DNA of 55,352 nt from Streptomyces sp. CB01580 (GTDB taxonomy: Bacteria > Actinomycetota > Actinomycetes > Streptomycetales > Streptomycetaceae). Below the pieces are notes generated by a model, which saw only the letters and a program-made list of their open reading frames with translations, did not search any database and was not told the DNA's origin. A program made the position numbers and the translations under genes. Below are positions 41,949 through 51,553 of this stretch, piece after piece; position 1 is the stretch's first letter, and each line of letters starts with the position of its first letter. The stretch is from positions 64,523 through 119,874 of the forward strand of contig NZ_LIXJ01000033.1 of the NCBI RefSeq assembly GCF_001905795.1. The letters run 5' to 3'.

Positions 41949-43454
41949 GTGGAGCTAGCGCTGGCGCCGGAAACACTGGCGCGTTGGCAGTTCGGGATCA
42001 CCACCGTCTACCACTTCCTGTTCGTTCCGCTGACGATCTCTCTCGCCGCGCTCACCGCGGGCCTGCAGACCGCCTGGGTGCGTACGAACAAGGAGAAGTA
42101 CCTCAGAGCGACGAAGTTCTGGGGCAAACTCTTTCTGATCAACATCGCCATGGGCGTGGTCACCGGCATCGTCCAGGAGTTCCAGTTCGGCATGAACTGG
42201 TCCGACTACTCGCGGTTCGTCGGCGACATCTTCGGTGCCCCGCTCGCGTTCGAGGCACTGATCGCCTTCTTCTTCGAGTCCACGTTCATCGGGCTGTGGA
42301 TCTTCGGCTGGGACAAGCTTCCGAAGAAGATCCACCTCGCCTGCATCTGGATGGTGTCCATCGGGACCATCCTGTCCGCCTACTTCATCCTGGCGGCCAA
42401 CTCCTGGATGCAGCACCCGGTGGGCTACCGGATCAACGAGGAGCGTGGCCGGGCCGAGCTGACCGACTTCTGGCACGTGCTCACCCAGAACACCGCACTC
42501 GCCCAGTTCTTCCACACCATCACCGCCGCCTTCCTGGTCGGAGGCGCCTTCATGGTCGGCATCGCCGCGTTCCACCTGGCGCGCAGGAAGCACATCCCGG
42601 TGATGCGGACCTCGCTGCGGCTCGGACTGGTCACGGTCGTGATCGCCGGACTCCTCACCGCCGTCAGCGGTGACCAGCTCGGCAAGGTCATGTTCAAGCA
42701 GCAGCCCATGAAGATGGCCGCCGCCGAGGCCCTCTGGGAGGGGGAGGACGGCGCACCCTTCTCGGTCTTCGCGGTCGGTGACGTGGCCAAGGGCCACAAC
42801 ACCGTGGAGATCTCCATCCCCGGCATGCTGTCCTTCCTCGCGGACAACAGCTTCACCTCGCACGTCCCCGGCATCAACGACATCAACAAGGCCGAGCAGG
42901 AGAAGTTCGGCCCCGGCGACTACCGGCCCAACATCCCGGTCGCCTTCTGGAGCTTCCGCTGGATGATCGGCTTCGGGATGGCGTCCTTCGCCCTCGGCCT
43001 CCTCGGGCTGTGGATGACGCGCAGGAAGTTCATGCTGCCTCTCGCGCTGCGCACCGGAGAGGACGAGGTACCGCATCTGGTCCTCTTCAAGAACAAGGCA
43101 CTCAGCCCCAAGTTCGCCAGGTGCTACTGGATCCTGTCGCTCTGGACCATGGCCTTCCCGCTGATCGCCAACTCCTGGGGCTGGATCTTCACCGAGATGG
43201 GCCGCCAGCCCTGGGTGGTCTACGGAGTGCTCCAGACCCGGCACGCGGTCTCCCCCGGCGTCTCGCAGGGCGAGGTGCTCACGTCGATGATCGGCTTCAC
43301 CCTGCTCTACGCCATCCTCGCGGTGATCGAGGTCAAGCTGCTCGTGAAGTACATCAAGGCCGGACCGCCGGAGCTCACGGAGGCCGACCTCAACCCGCCC
43401 ACCAAGATCGGCGGCGACGAGCACGCCGACCGGCCGATGGCCTTCTCCTACTGA
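41949..43454 (+). CDS. cydA: Cytochrome bd oxidase subunit I
   Basis: This 501-residue membrane subunit carries the haems and oxidises quinol. About nine hydrophobic segments are present. Key residues include His18 in TTVYHFLFVPLTI and the conserved GRQPWVVYGVLQT block near 416; the Q-loop is of the short actinobacterial type. It reduces oxygen with high affinity under low oxygen. GTG 41949 follows AAGGAGAAGG. First gene of the cyd unit; cydB begins 17 bases after its stop. Confidence 0.97.
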   Translation: MELALAPETLARWQFGITTVYHFLFVPLTISLAALTAGLQTAWVRTNKEKYLRATKFWGKLFLINIAMGVVTGIVQEFQFGMNWSDYSRFVGDIFGAPLAFEALIAFFFESTFIGLWIFGWDKLPKKIHLACIWMVSIGTILSAYFILAANSWMQHPVGYRINEERGRAELTDFWHVLTQNTALAQFFHTITAAFLVGGAFMVGIAAFHLARRKHIPVMRTSLRLGLVTVVIAGLLTAVSGDQLGKVMFKQQPMKMAAAEALWEGEDGAPFSVFAVGDVAKGHNTVEISIPGMLSFLADNSFTSHVPGINDINKAEQEKFGPGDYRPNIPVAFWSFRWMIGFGMASFALGLLGLWMTRRKFMLPLALRTGEDEVPHLVLFKNKALSPKFARCYWILSLWTMAFPLIANSWGWIFTEMGRQPWVVYGVLQTRHAVSPGVSQGEVLTSMIGFTLLYAILAVIEVKLLVKYIKAGPPELTEADLNPPTKIGGDEHADRPMAFSY

Positions 43455-43471
43455 GGCCGAGGAGCTGAGAG

Positions 43472-44473
43472 ATGGAACTCCACGACGTCTGGTTCGTGCT
43501 CATCGCCGTCCTCTGGACCGGCTACTTCTTCCTGGAGGGCTTCGACTTCGGGATCGGGATCCTCACCAAACTGCTCGCCCGTGACCGCAAGGAACGGCGG
43601 GTCCTGATCAACACGATCGGGCCGGTCTGGGACGGCAACGAGGTGTGGCTGCTCACCGCGGGCGGCGCGACCTTCGCCGCGTTCCCCGAGTGGTACGCCA
43701 CCCTGTTCTCCGGCTTCTACCTGCCGCTGCTGATCATCCTGGTCTGCCTGATCGTGCGGGGCGTCGCCTTCGAGTACCGGTCGAAGCGCCCCGAGGACCG
43801 GTGGCAGACCAACTGGGAACACGCGATCTTCTGGACCTCGCTGATCCCGGCCCTGCTCTGGGGCGTGGCCTTCGGGAACATCGTGCGCGGCGTGAAGATC
43901 GACGCCGGCAAGGAGTACGTGGGCAACTTCTGGGACCTGCTCAACCCGTACGCCATCCTCGGCGGACTGGTCACGCTCACCCTCTTCACCTTCCATGGCA
44001 CCGTGTTCGCCGGACTCAAGACGGTCGGTGACATACGGCACCGGGCGCGCACACTGGCGCTGAAGCTCGGTGCGGTCACCGCGGTGCTCGCGCTCGGCTT
44101 CCTGATCTGGACCCAGATCGACAACGGTGACGGCTGGAGCCTGCTGGCGATGATCGTCGCGGCGGTGTCGCTGGTCGCCGCGATCGGCGCGGTCGCGGCG
44201 GGGCGCGAGGGATGGTCGTTCGCGTTCTCCGGTGTGACGATCGCGGCCGCCGTCGCGATGCTCTTCCTGACGCTCTTCCCGAACGTCATGCCGTCCTCGC
44301 TGAACGACGCCTGGAACCTCACGGTCTCCAACGCCTCGTCCAGCCCGTACACGCTGAAGATCATGACCTGGTGCGCGGGGATCGCCACCCCGCTCGTCCT
44401 GCTCTACCAGGGCTGGACCTACTGGGTGTTCCGCAAGCGCATCGGTACGCAGCACATCGCCGAAGTGCACTGA
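43472..44473 (+). CDS. cydB: Cytochrome bd oxidase subunit II
   Basis: This 333-residue subunit has eight or nine hydrophobic segments and the signature start DVWFVLIAVLWTGYFFLEGF then DFGIG, with GPVWDGNEVWLLTAGGATFA. It pairs with CydA. ATG 43472 follows GAGGAGCTGAGAG. A GTGCAC repeat frames its stop codon and a strong hairpin follows, separating it from cydCD. Confidence 0.97.
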   Translation: MELHDVWFVLIAVLWTGYFFLEGFDFGIGILTKLLARDRKERRVLINTIGPVWDGNEVWLLTAGGATFAAFPEWYATLFSGFYLPLLIILVCLIVRGVAFEYRSKRPEDRWQTNWEHAIFWTSLIPALLWGVAFGNIVRGVKIDAGKEYVGNFWDLLNPYAILGGLVTLTLFTFHGTVFAGLKTVGDIRHRARTLALKLGAVTAVLALGFLIWTQIDNGDGWSLLAMIVAAVSLVAAIGAVAAGREGWSFAFSGVTIAAAVAMLFLTLFPNVMPSSLNDAWNLTVSNASSSPYTLKIMTWCAGIATPLVLLYQGWTYWVFRKRIGTQHIAEVH

Positions 44474-44480
44474 GTGCACG

Positions 44481-44523
44481 GGGGCCTGTCCGGCAACCGG
44501 CCCTGAACCGCCGGGCAGGCCCC
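44481..44523 (+). terminator. Hairpin between cydB and cydCD
   Basis: A 13-bp stem GGGGCCTGTCCGG with one G-U pair and 17-base loop lies eight bases after cydB. It should reduce, or end, transcription before cydCD. Confidence 0.75.
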
Positions 44524-44555
44524 GTCCTGGTCCACCGACCGAGCTTTATGGGGGC

Positions 44556-44571
44556 TGTTTCACGTGAAACC
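44556..44571. promoter_or_regulatory. parS site over the cydCD start codon
   Basis: Exact core GTTTCACGTGAAAC at 44557-44570. The GTG at 44564-44566, the cydCD start, is in its centre, and the ribosome site GGGG (44551-44554) touches its edge. Confidence 0.92.
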
Positions 44572-47500
44572 GATCGACCCGCGTCTCCTCCGCCACGCCC
44601 GAGCTACCCGCTTCTTCCTGGCGGCCGTGGTGGCACTCGGAACGGTCGGGGCGGTGCTGGTCGTCGCCCAGGCCATGCTCATCGCCGACGTCGTGGTGGG
44701 CGGGTTCGAGGACGGGCTGACCGCCTCCGGGCTGCGGACCCCGCTGATCCTGCTCGCAGCGGTCGCGCTCGGCCGGGCCCTGGTCTCCTGGCTGACCGAA
44801 CTGGCCGCGTACCGTGCCAGCGCCGCGGTCAAGTCCGAACTGCGCGGCCGGCTCCTGGCGCGTGCCACGGAGCTCGGGCCCGGCTGGCTGAGCGGTCAGC
44901 GCTCCGGCTCCCTGGTGACGCTCGCCACCCGTGGTGTCGACGCGCTCGACGACTACTTCGCGCGCTATCTGCCTCAGCTCGGACTCGCGGTGGTCGTTCC
45001 GGTGGCCGTCCTGGCGAGGATCGTCACCGAGGACTGGGTGTCGGCGGCGATCATCGTGGTGACGCTTCCGCTCATCCCGCTCTTCATGATCCTGATCGGC
45101 TGGGCCACCCAGGCGCGGATGGACCGTCAGTGGCGGCTGCTGTCCCGGCTCTCCGGGCACTTCCTCGACGTGGTCGCCGGGCTGCCGACGCTGAAGGTCT
45201 TCGGCCGGGCCAAGGCGCAGGCCGAGTCCATCCGGGCCATCACCTCGCAGTACCGGCAGGCCACGCTGCGGACCCTGCGGATCGCGTTCCTGTCGTCCTT
45301 CGCCCTGGAACTGCTGGCGACCCTGTCGGTGGCCCTGGTCGCCGTCACCATCGGCATGCGGCTCGTGCACGGCGAACTCGACCTCTACACCGGCTTGGTG
45401 GTGCTGATCCTGGCCCCGGAGGCGTATCTGCCGATTCGCCAGGTCGGAGCGCAGTACCACGCCGCCGCCGAGGGGCTCTCGGCCGCGGAGGAGATCTTCG
45501 CGGTCCTGGAGACCGAACCCCGCAAGGGCGGCACGGCGGACGTCCCGGAGCCGCTGAGGCTGGAGCTGGAGGGCGTGACCGTACGGCATGAGGGCCGCGC
45601 CGCGCCGTCCCTGGACCGGGCCTCCCTGGCGGTGGAGGAGGGGGAGACCGTCGCCCTGACCGGCCCGAGCGGCGTCGGGAAGTCCACTCTCCTCGATGTG
45701 GTGCTGGGCTTCACCGCGCCCGACGAGGGGCGGGTACGGGTCGGCGACATCGACCTGGCGACGCTGGACCTGGAGCGCTGGCGCGAACAGATCGCCTGGG
45801 TTCCACAGCGCCCGTATCTGTTCGCGGGCACGATCGCGGAGAATGTGCGGCTGGCCCGGCCGGACGCGGACGACACGGCGGTCATGGCGGCACTGCGGGA
45901 CGCGGGGGCGTACGACTTCGTCGCCCGACTCCCGGACGGAGAGCTGACGGTTCTCGGCGAGGACGGCGCGGGGCTGTCCGCCGGTCAGCGCCAGCGGCTC
46001 GCGCTCGCCCGTGCCTTCCTCGCCGACCGCCCGCTGCTGCTGCTCGACGAGCCGACCGCGAGCCTGGACGGCGAGACCGAGGCGGGCATCGTCGAGGCGG
46101 TACGCAGGCTCGCGGTGGGGCGGACCGTGCTGCTGGTCGTGCACCGGCCCGCGCTGCTCGCGGTGGCCGACCGGGTGGTGGCCCTCGAACCGGCCGCGGA
46201 CCTTGGCCTGACGGAGGCCCGGAAGACGGGGTCCGGAGAGGCGGCCCCGGCGCCCCGGCAGTCGGCGGCGCGCGACGAGGGACCCGACGAGGCGCCGGAG
46301 CCCGAGGAGTCGCGGCACCCCGAAGGCCGCACCGGACACGTCCTCGCCCGGGTCCGGAAGGCGGCGGGGGCGCGACGCGGACAACTGGCACTCGCGCTGC
46401 TGCTGGGCAGCCTCGCCCTGGGCTCGTCCGTCGGGCTCTTGGCCGTCTCCGGCTGGCTGATCTCCCGTGCCTCCGAACAGCCCCCGGTGCTCTATCTGAT
46501 GGTCGCCGTGACCGCGACCCGTGCCTTCGGTCTCGGCAGGGCGGTCTTCCGCTACGCCGAGCGCCTGGTGTCGCACGACGCGGTGCTCAGGATGCTGGCC
46601 GAACTGCGTGTGGCGGTCTACCGGTGCCTGGAGCGGATCGCACCGGCGGGGCTGCGCCGGACCCGCCGTGGAGACCTGCTCTCCCGACTGGTCGCCGATG
46701 TCGACGCCCTCCAGGACTACTGGCTGCGCTGGCTGCTGCCCGCGGGGACGGCGGTGCTCGTGGGAGCGGCCACTGTGGGATTCGTCGGCCTGCTGCTCCC
46801 CGCGGCGGGTGCCGTGCTGGCCGTCGGGCTGCTGCTGGCGGGGGCGGGGGTGCCGTGGATCAGCGGCGCCTGCTCCCGTCAGGCGGAACGCCGACTGGCC
46901 CCCGCCCGCGCCGACCTGGCGACCCGGGTCACCGATCTCCTTGGCGGGACCGCCGAGCTGACCGTCGCGGGCGCACTGCCCGCCCGGGCGGAGCGGGCCC
47001 GGGAGGCCGACGGGGTGCTGACCCGGATCTCGGCCCGTGCGGCGGCCGCCACGGCACTCGGCGGCGGCCTCACCGCCCTGATCGGCGGTCTGACCGTCGT
47101 CGCCACCGCGCTGGTCGCTCTGCCCGCCGTGCGGGACGGGCGGCTCGCGGGCGTGGAACTCGCGGTCGTCGTGCTCACGCCGCTGGCCGCCTTCGAGGCG
47201 GTGACCGGACTGCCGCTGGCCGTGCAGTTCCGGCAGCGGGTCGAGCGGAGCGCGGAGCGGGTGTACGAGGTGCTGGACGCCCCGTTGCCCGTACACGAAC
47301 CGGACAGTCCGGCACAGGCCCCCGACTCGCCCTTCCCGCTGGAGGTACGGGGGCTGTCGGCCCGTTACCCGGGGGCGGAACGGGACGCCCTGGACATCGT
47401 GGACCTGACGCTGACGGCGGGCCGGCGCATCGCCGTCGTCGGACCGTCCGGCTCGGGGAAGACGACCCTGGCGCAGGTCCTGCTCCGCTTCCTGGACGCC

Positions 47501-48103
47501 CGCGCGGGCACGTACCGGATCGGTGGTGTCGACGCCTCCGCGCTGGAGGGGGACACGGTCCGGACGTTCGTCGGCCTGTGCGCCCAGGACGCACATGTCT
47601 TCGACAGTTCCATCCGGGAGAATCTGCGGCTGGCCCGTCCCGGGGCAACGGACGGGGAGCTGCGGGCCGCGCTCGAACAGGCACGGCTGCTCGACTGGGC
47701 CGAGGCGCTGCCGGAAGGACTCGACACCCTCGTGGGCGAGCTCGGCGCACGCCTCTCGGGCGGTCAGCGGCAGCGGCTCGCGCTCGCCCGTGCCGTTCTC
47801 GCCGACTTCCCCGTACTCGTCCTGGACGAGCCCGCCGAACACCTCGACCTGGCGACCGCGGACGCCCTGACCGAGGACCTGCTGGACGCGACCCGGGGAC
47901 GTACGACGGTGCTGATCACCCACCGGCTGCGGGGACTGGATGCCGTCGACGAGGTGCTGGTGCTGGACGCGGGCCGGATCGTGCAGGCCGGTCCGTACGC
48001 CGATCTCGCCGCCGAGGAGGGGCCGTTGCGGCGGATGCTGGAGCGCGAGAACGAGGACGAGGGCACGGGGCCGGTGCGGGCCGTCGCGGGCGTTCCCGGG
48101 TGA
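44564..48103 (+). CDS. cydCD: Fused CydD-CydC ABC exporter
   Basis: This 1179-residue fusion of two ABC half-exporters is required for cytochrome bd assembly; in other bacteria it exports reduced thiols and binds haem. Each half has about six membrane helices and a nucleotide-binding domain. The first has Walker A TGPSGVGKST (near 366), signature LSAGQRQR (near 472) and LLLLDEPTA. The second has GPSGSGKTT (near 960), LSGGQRQR (near 1064) and VLVLDEPAEHLD. A charged linker (about 545-600) joins them. GTG 44564 is inside a parS. Confidence 0.95.
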   Translation: MKPIDPRLLRHARATRFFLAAVVALGTVGAVLVVAQAMLIADVVVGGFEDGLTASGLRTPLILLAAVALGRALVSWLTELAAYRASAAVKSELRGRLLARATELGPGWLSGQRSGSLVTLATRGVDALDDYFARYLPQLGLAVVVPVAVLARIVTEDWVSAAIIVVTLPLIPLFMILIGWATQARMDRQWRLLSRLSGHFLDVVAGLPTLKVFGRAKAQAESIRAITSQYRQATLRTLRIAFLSSFALELLATLSVALVAVTIGMRLVHGELDLYTGLVVLILAPEAYLPIRQVGAQYHAAAEGLSAAEEIFAVLETEPRKGGTADVPEPLRLELEGVTVRHEGRAAPSLDRASLAVEEGETVALTGPSGVGKSTLLDVVLGFTAPDEGRVRVGDIDLATLDLERWREQIAWVPQRPYLFAGTIAENVRLARPDADDTAVMAALRDAGAYDFVARLPDGELTVLGEDGAGLSAGQRQRLALARAFLADRPLLLLDEPTASLDGETEAGIVEAVRRLAVGRTVLLVVHRPALLAVADRVVALEPAADLGLTEARKTGSGEAAPAPRQSAARDEGPDEAPEPEESRHPEGRTGHVLARVRKAAGARRGQLALALLLGSLALGSSVGLLAVSGWLISRASEQPPVLYLMVAVTATRAFGLGRAVFRYAERLVSHDAVLRMLAELRVAVYRCLERIAPAGLRRTRRGDLLSRLVADVDALQDYWLRWLLPAGTAVLVGAATVGFVGLLLPAAGAVLAVGLLLAGAGVPWISGACSRQAERRLAPARADLATRVTDLLGGTAELTVAGALPARAERAREADGVLTRISARAAAATALGGGLTALIGGLTVVATALVALPAVRDGRLAGVELAVVVLTPLAAFEAVTGLPLAVQFRQRVERSAERVYEVLDAPLPVHEPDSPAQAPDSPFPLEVRGLSARYPGAERDALDIVDLTLTAGRRIAVVGPSGSGKTTLAQVLLRFLDARAGTYRIGGVDASALEGDTVRTFVGLCAQDAHVFDSSIRENLRLARPGATDGELRAALEQARLLDWAEALPEGLDTLVGELGARLSGGQRQRLALARAVLADFPVLVLDEPAEHLDLATADALTEDLLDATRGRTTVLITHRLRGLDAVDEVLVLDAGRIVQAGPYADLAAEEGPLRRMLERENEDEGTGPVRAVAGVPG

Positions 48104-48267
48104 GCGCGCAGGCGCCGCCCGCCCGGACGCAGCTCGCCGGGTACGGCAATGGCGTTTCCGGGTGAGCACGACCGCGCGGGTCCGTGCGCGAGTGGGGGAG
48201 CGGCCGGATGCGGGCGGGGCGGGGACCGCGGGGCGGGGAGTCGGGTGGGCATGTGCGGTACGGGGAG

Positions 48268-48339
48268 ACGGGCCGCGTGGTGTGTGGAGGCGGGCGAGTG
48301 CGGTGCGTCGGCACGGGCCGCGTGGTGCGCGGAAGCGGG
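48268..48339 (+). repeat. Imperfect direct repeat upstream of the kinase gene
   Basis: Two 27-base copies (48268-48294 and 48313-48339) match at 24 positions, with a 45-base period. GTGCGGTACGGGG also recurs either side. The 327-base gap 48104-48430 otherwise holds only a possible leaderless promoter (TAGTCT near 48419). Confidence 0.6.
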
Positions 48340-48430
48340 TGCGGTACGGGGGGACGGGCGCGGGCGGGTGCCGACCAGGCGGGAAAATCGCCGAGTTTCC
48401 TCCCCAACCGGTACTAACTAGTCTCGGGGT

Positions 48431-50137
48431 ATGTCAGAGCAGGACCCGAAGGACCCACTCGAAGCCGCGACCGAGGCGCCCCGCGGCCTGCGGGGCCTGT
48501 CCGCCGAACTCGCCGCCCGCGTACCGGAACTGCTGGAAGCCATGCGCTTCGTCGGCACGGGCCTGGAGCTGCATTCCACCCTCGACCGGATCTGCGAGAC
48601 GGCGGCCGAACTCGCCCGCTGCCGCTACGCGGCCATCGGCGTCGTCGACGAGGAGGGCACGGGGCTCGCCGATTTCGTCACCCACGGTGTCCCCGACGAG
48701 GTGGCCCGTGCGATCGGACGCCGTCCCGACGGGCACCGGGGGCTGCTGGGAGCGCTGATCCACGACCCGGCTCCGCTGCGGCTCGCCGATCTGACGGCCG
48801 ATTCGAGGTTCGCCGGGTTCCCGCCCTGCCACCCTCCGATACGGACCTTTCTCGGAGTCCCGATCCGAGTGCGGGGGGAGGTCTTCGGGAACCTCTACCT
48901 GGCCGAGAAGGAGAACGAGGGCGAGTTCGGCGACGACGACCTGCACCTGGTGCGGGTGCTCGCCGCGGAGGCCGGAATCGCCATCGGCAACGCCCGGCTG
49001 TACGAGGCCGCCCGCCAGCGCGAGCGGTGGATCGACGGTTCGGTGGCCGTGACCACCGCCCTGCTCTCCGGCGGTGACGCCGACGAGGCGCTCTCCGTCG
49101 TCGCCGAACAGGCCAGGCACCTCGCCGCGTCCGCGGCCGGGATCGTGCTGCTGCCGGCCGCGGAGGGCGGGCTGGAGATCGTCGCCGTCTCCGCGGACGA
49201 TCCCGCCGTGCCCCTGGGGGTGATCATCGGGCCGGAGAGCCCGGTGGCGGCGAAGCTGCTGGCCGGCGAGGCGGTGTTCGTGGACGACTCGGCCACCGAT
49301 CCCCGAGCGACCACCGGGCTCGCCGGCCTCTTCGGCCCCAGCATGCTGCTGCCCCTGCACAGCGGCGGCCGGGTGCTGGGGGCGCTCGCCACCCCCCGCG
49401 CCCGCGGCGCACGACCGTTCACACGGACCGAACGGACCCTCGCCACGCAGTTCGCCTCGCAGGCCGCGCTCGCGCTGATGATGGCGGAGGCCCAGCGGGA
49501 CCGGGAACGGCTCGCGGTGTACGAGGACCGTGACCGGATCGCCCGTGATCTGCACGACCTGGTCATCCAGCGGCTGTTCGCCACTGGGATGACCCTGGAG
49601 AACGCCCAGCGCTCGTCGGCCGTGCCCGAGGTGCGGACCGGCGTCGGCCGGGCAGTCGACGAACTGGACGTGACCATCCAGGAGATCCGCACCGCGATCT
49701 TCGCGTTGCAGCAGGAACCGGCGGAGGCGCCGTCCGGGCTGCGCACCCGCGTCCTGCGCGAGATCAACATGGCGGCGGTGCCGCTGGGCTTCAAGCCCGC
49801 GCACCGCTTCGTCGGTCCGGTCGACTCGCTGGTCGGCGAACTGACCGGGAAGAACCTGATCGCCGCGTTGCGCGAGGCGCTGTCCAATGCCTTCCGGCAC
49901 GCCGGGGCCTCGGCGATTGACGTGGTCGTCGACGCGACCGCCACGCTGCCCGACGGGAGGGACGCGGTGCGCCTGTCGGTCGCCGACGACGGGGTGGGCA
50001 TCCCCGAGGGCGGACGGCGCAGCGGGCTGCGGAACCTGGCCCGCCGGGCGGAGTCGCTCGGCGGCGCGAGCTGGTTCGGCCCCGGCATCGGGGAGGACGG
50101 GGGCGGGACGACGGTGGTGTGGGAGGCTCCGATCTGA
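48431..50137 (+). CDS. GAF-GAF sensor histidine kinase (DevS/DosT-like)
   Basis: This 568-residue soluble sensor kinase has two GAF domains (about 45-195 and 210-355). The HisKA_3 region has His375 in DRIARDLHDLVIQRLF, and the ATPase domain contains EALSNAFRHAGAS and SVADDGVGIP. No membrane helices are present. GAF1 contains FPPCHPPIRTFLGVPIRVRG, the region that in mycobacterial DevS carries the haem-binding histidine, so His134 is a candidate haem ligand (inference). It follows the cyd genes, which fits oxygen or redox sensing. No response regulator gene is adjacent. Confidence 0.92.
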   Translation: MSEQDPKDPLEAATEAPRGLRGLSAELAARVPELLEAMRFVGTGLELHSTLDRICETAAELARCRYAAIGVVDEEGTGLADFVTHGVPDEVARAIGRRPDGHRGLLGALIHDPAPLRLADLTADSRFAGFPPCHPPIRTFLGVPIRVRGEVFGNLYLAEKENEGEFGDDDLHLVRVLAAEAGIAIGNARLYEAARQRERWIDGSVAVTTALLSGGDADEALSVVAEQARHLAASAAGIVLLPAAEGGLEIVAVSADDPAVPLGVIIGPESPVAAKLLAGEAVFVDDSATDPRATTGLAGLFGPSMLLPLHSGGRVLGALATPRARGARPFTRTERTLATQFASQAALALMMAEAQRDRERLAVYEDRDRIARDLHDLVIQRLFATGMTLENAQRSSAVPEVRTGVGRAVDELDVTIQEIRTAIFALQQEPAEAPSGLRTRVLREINMAAVPLGFKPAHRFVGPVDSLVGELTGKNLIAALREALSNAFRHAGASAIDVVVDATATLPDGRDAVRLSVADDGVGIPEGGRRSGLRNLARRAESLGGASWFGPGIGEDGGGTTVVWEAPI

Positions 50138-50347
50138 GCGAGACCGTGGGTGGTCACCGACCCTGGGGCCGGACCGCCGTGGTCGTGGAGAACGGTGGCA
50201 CGGGCCGGACCACCGGGGCCCGTGGCGATCACGGGACCCGGGCCGGATCGCCGGGGCCATGGGTGGTCGCGGGCGTGGGAACGGAACGGCCGGGGCCGGG
50301 TTCCGGCAGCGCACTGTCGCGTGCGGTCAGTGCGCCGTGCCGGAGGG

Positions 50348-51193
50348 TCACAGCCCGGCGAGGATCCGCTCGATGACGATCGCGACGCCGTCTTCGCCGT
50401 TGGTGGCGGTGCGGCCGGTGGCGGCGGCGAGCGCGGCGGGGTGGGCGTTGCCCATCGCGTACGACCTGCCCGCCCAGCGGAGCATCTCCACGTCGTTGGG
50501 CATGTCGCCGAAGGCGACGACCTCGGCCGGCGAGATGCCGCGCTCGGTACAGCACAGGGCCAGGGTGCTCGCCTTCGACACCCCCGGCCCGCTGGCCTCC
50601 AGCAGGGCCGTGGGGCTGGACCGGGTGAAGACGGCCCGGTCCCCGGCCGCGGCGCGGGCGAGAGCGAGAAACTCGTCCGGGGCCAGTTCCGCGTGATGGG
50701 CGAGGAGCTTCAGCACGGGGGCACCGGCGCCCGGTGCCTCCTCGCGAAGCAGCTTCTCGGCGACGGCGACGGTGGCGCCCGGGTCCAGGTGGAGCGGCGG
50801 GTAGGCCGGTTCGTAGTGGATGCCGGTGGTCATCTCGACGGCGAAGGAGGTGCCGGGAGCGGCGGCACGCAGGGTGCGCACGGCGTCGAGGGCGATGTCG
50901 CGCCCCAGCGGGCGGACCTTGACCAGCTTGCCGTCCGCGTGCAGATCGGCGACGGCGGCGCCGTTCGCGCAGATCGCCAACCCGTGGCCGTGCACATGGT
51001 CGCTGACGACGTCCATCCAGCGGGCCGGGCGCCCGGTGACGAAGAAGACCTCGATCCCGGCCTCCTCGGCGGCGGCGAGCGCGGCGACCGTCCGCTCCGA
51101 GACGGTCTTGTCGTCACGCAGCAGGGTGCCGTCGAGGTCCGTGGCGATCAGCCGGGGGACGGCAGGCGAAGGCATGTCGATAGCTGAGGTCAC
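50348..51193 (-). CDS. HAD-superfamily Cof-type phosphatase
   Basis: This 281-residue hydrolase has motif I LIATDLDGTLL (Asp nucleophile near 18), motif II FFVTGRP, a Lys in the KVRPLGR/ALLEAS region and motif IV VVAFGDMPNDVEML. The large cap between motifs II and III is typical of IIB sugar phosphatases. GTG 51193 is used; ATG 51175 is possible. The 210 bases between it and the kinase stop show only short GC-rich repeats. Confidence 0.9.
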   Translation of the reverse strand: MTSAIDMPSPAVPRLIATDLDGTLLRDDKTVSERTVAALAAAEEAGIEVFFVTGRPARWMDVVSDHVHGHGLAICANGAAVADLHADGKLVKVRPLGRDIALDAVRTLRAAAPGTSFAVEMTTGIHYEPAYPPLHLDPGATVAVAEKLLREEAPGAGAPVLKLLAHHAELAPDEFLALARAAAGDRAVFTRSSPTALLEASGPGVSKASTLALCCTERGISPAEVVAFGDMPNDVEMLRWAGRSYAMGNAHPAALAAATGRTATNGEDGVAIVIERILAGL

Positions 51194-51285
51194 CCGCCCA
51201 TTCTCGCGTACGGGGGTGCACGGCCGTGCGCAGGGGCGCACATATGAGGATGCGTGCCTCTGGCCGGGGAACATGCTTGAGGCAT

Positions 51286-51456
51286 ATGCCACTCGCTGTC
51301 CTGGGAAGCCAGGGTCACCTGTCCCGGCGGTCCTTCCGGGACGGCTCGTGGTTCGGCGCGGTGTCCACCCTCACCGCCGCCGCGACGGCCGCCGAGCGAC
51401 TCCGCCTCGGCACGCTCGTCACCTCGGTCGAGCCTTGTTCACCCATCGCAGCCTGA
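51286..51456 (+). pseudogene. Fragment of a luciferase-like (LLM) oxidoreductase
   Basis: The frame gives DGSWFGAVSTLTAAATAAERL then RLGTLVTS, resembling the segment that follows strand 2 of F420-dependent LLM enzymes (typical form TERIRLGTLVT). It stops soon after, with no barrel continuation. Around 55 residues remain, so this is a scrap; the similarity is short. Confidence 0.45.
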
Positions 51457-51553
51457 CCTGTGACTTCAGCGTCATCCGCTCGTGCGCCACGGCCTGGACG
51501 GCGGCAGCACCCTGGTCGACGAGGACCTGGGCTGAAGCCATGACGGAGTCCGG

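Noticed and set aside
44546..48169. A 1207-codon minus-strand frame
   Set aside because: Antisense shadow of cydCD; no protein family features.
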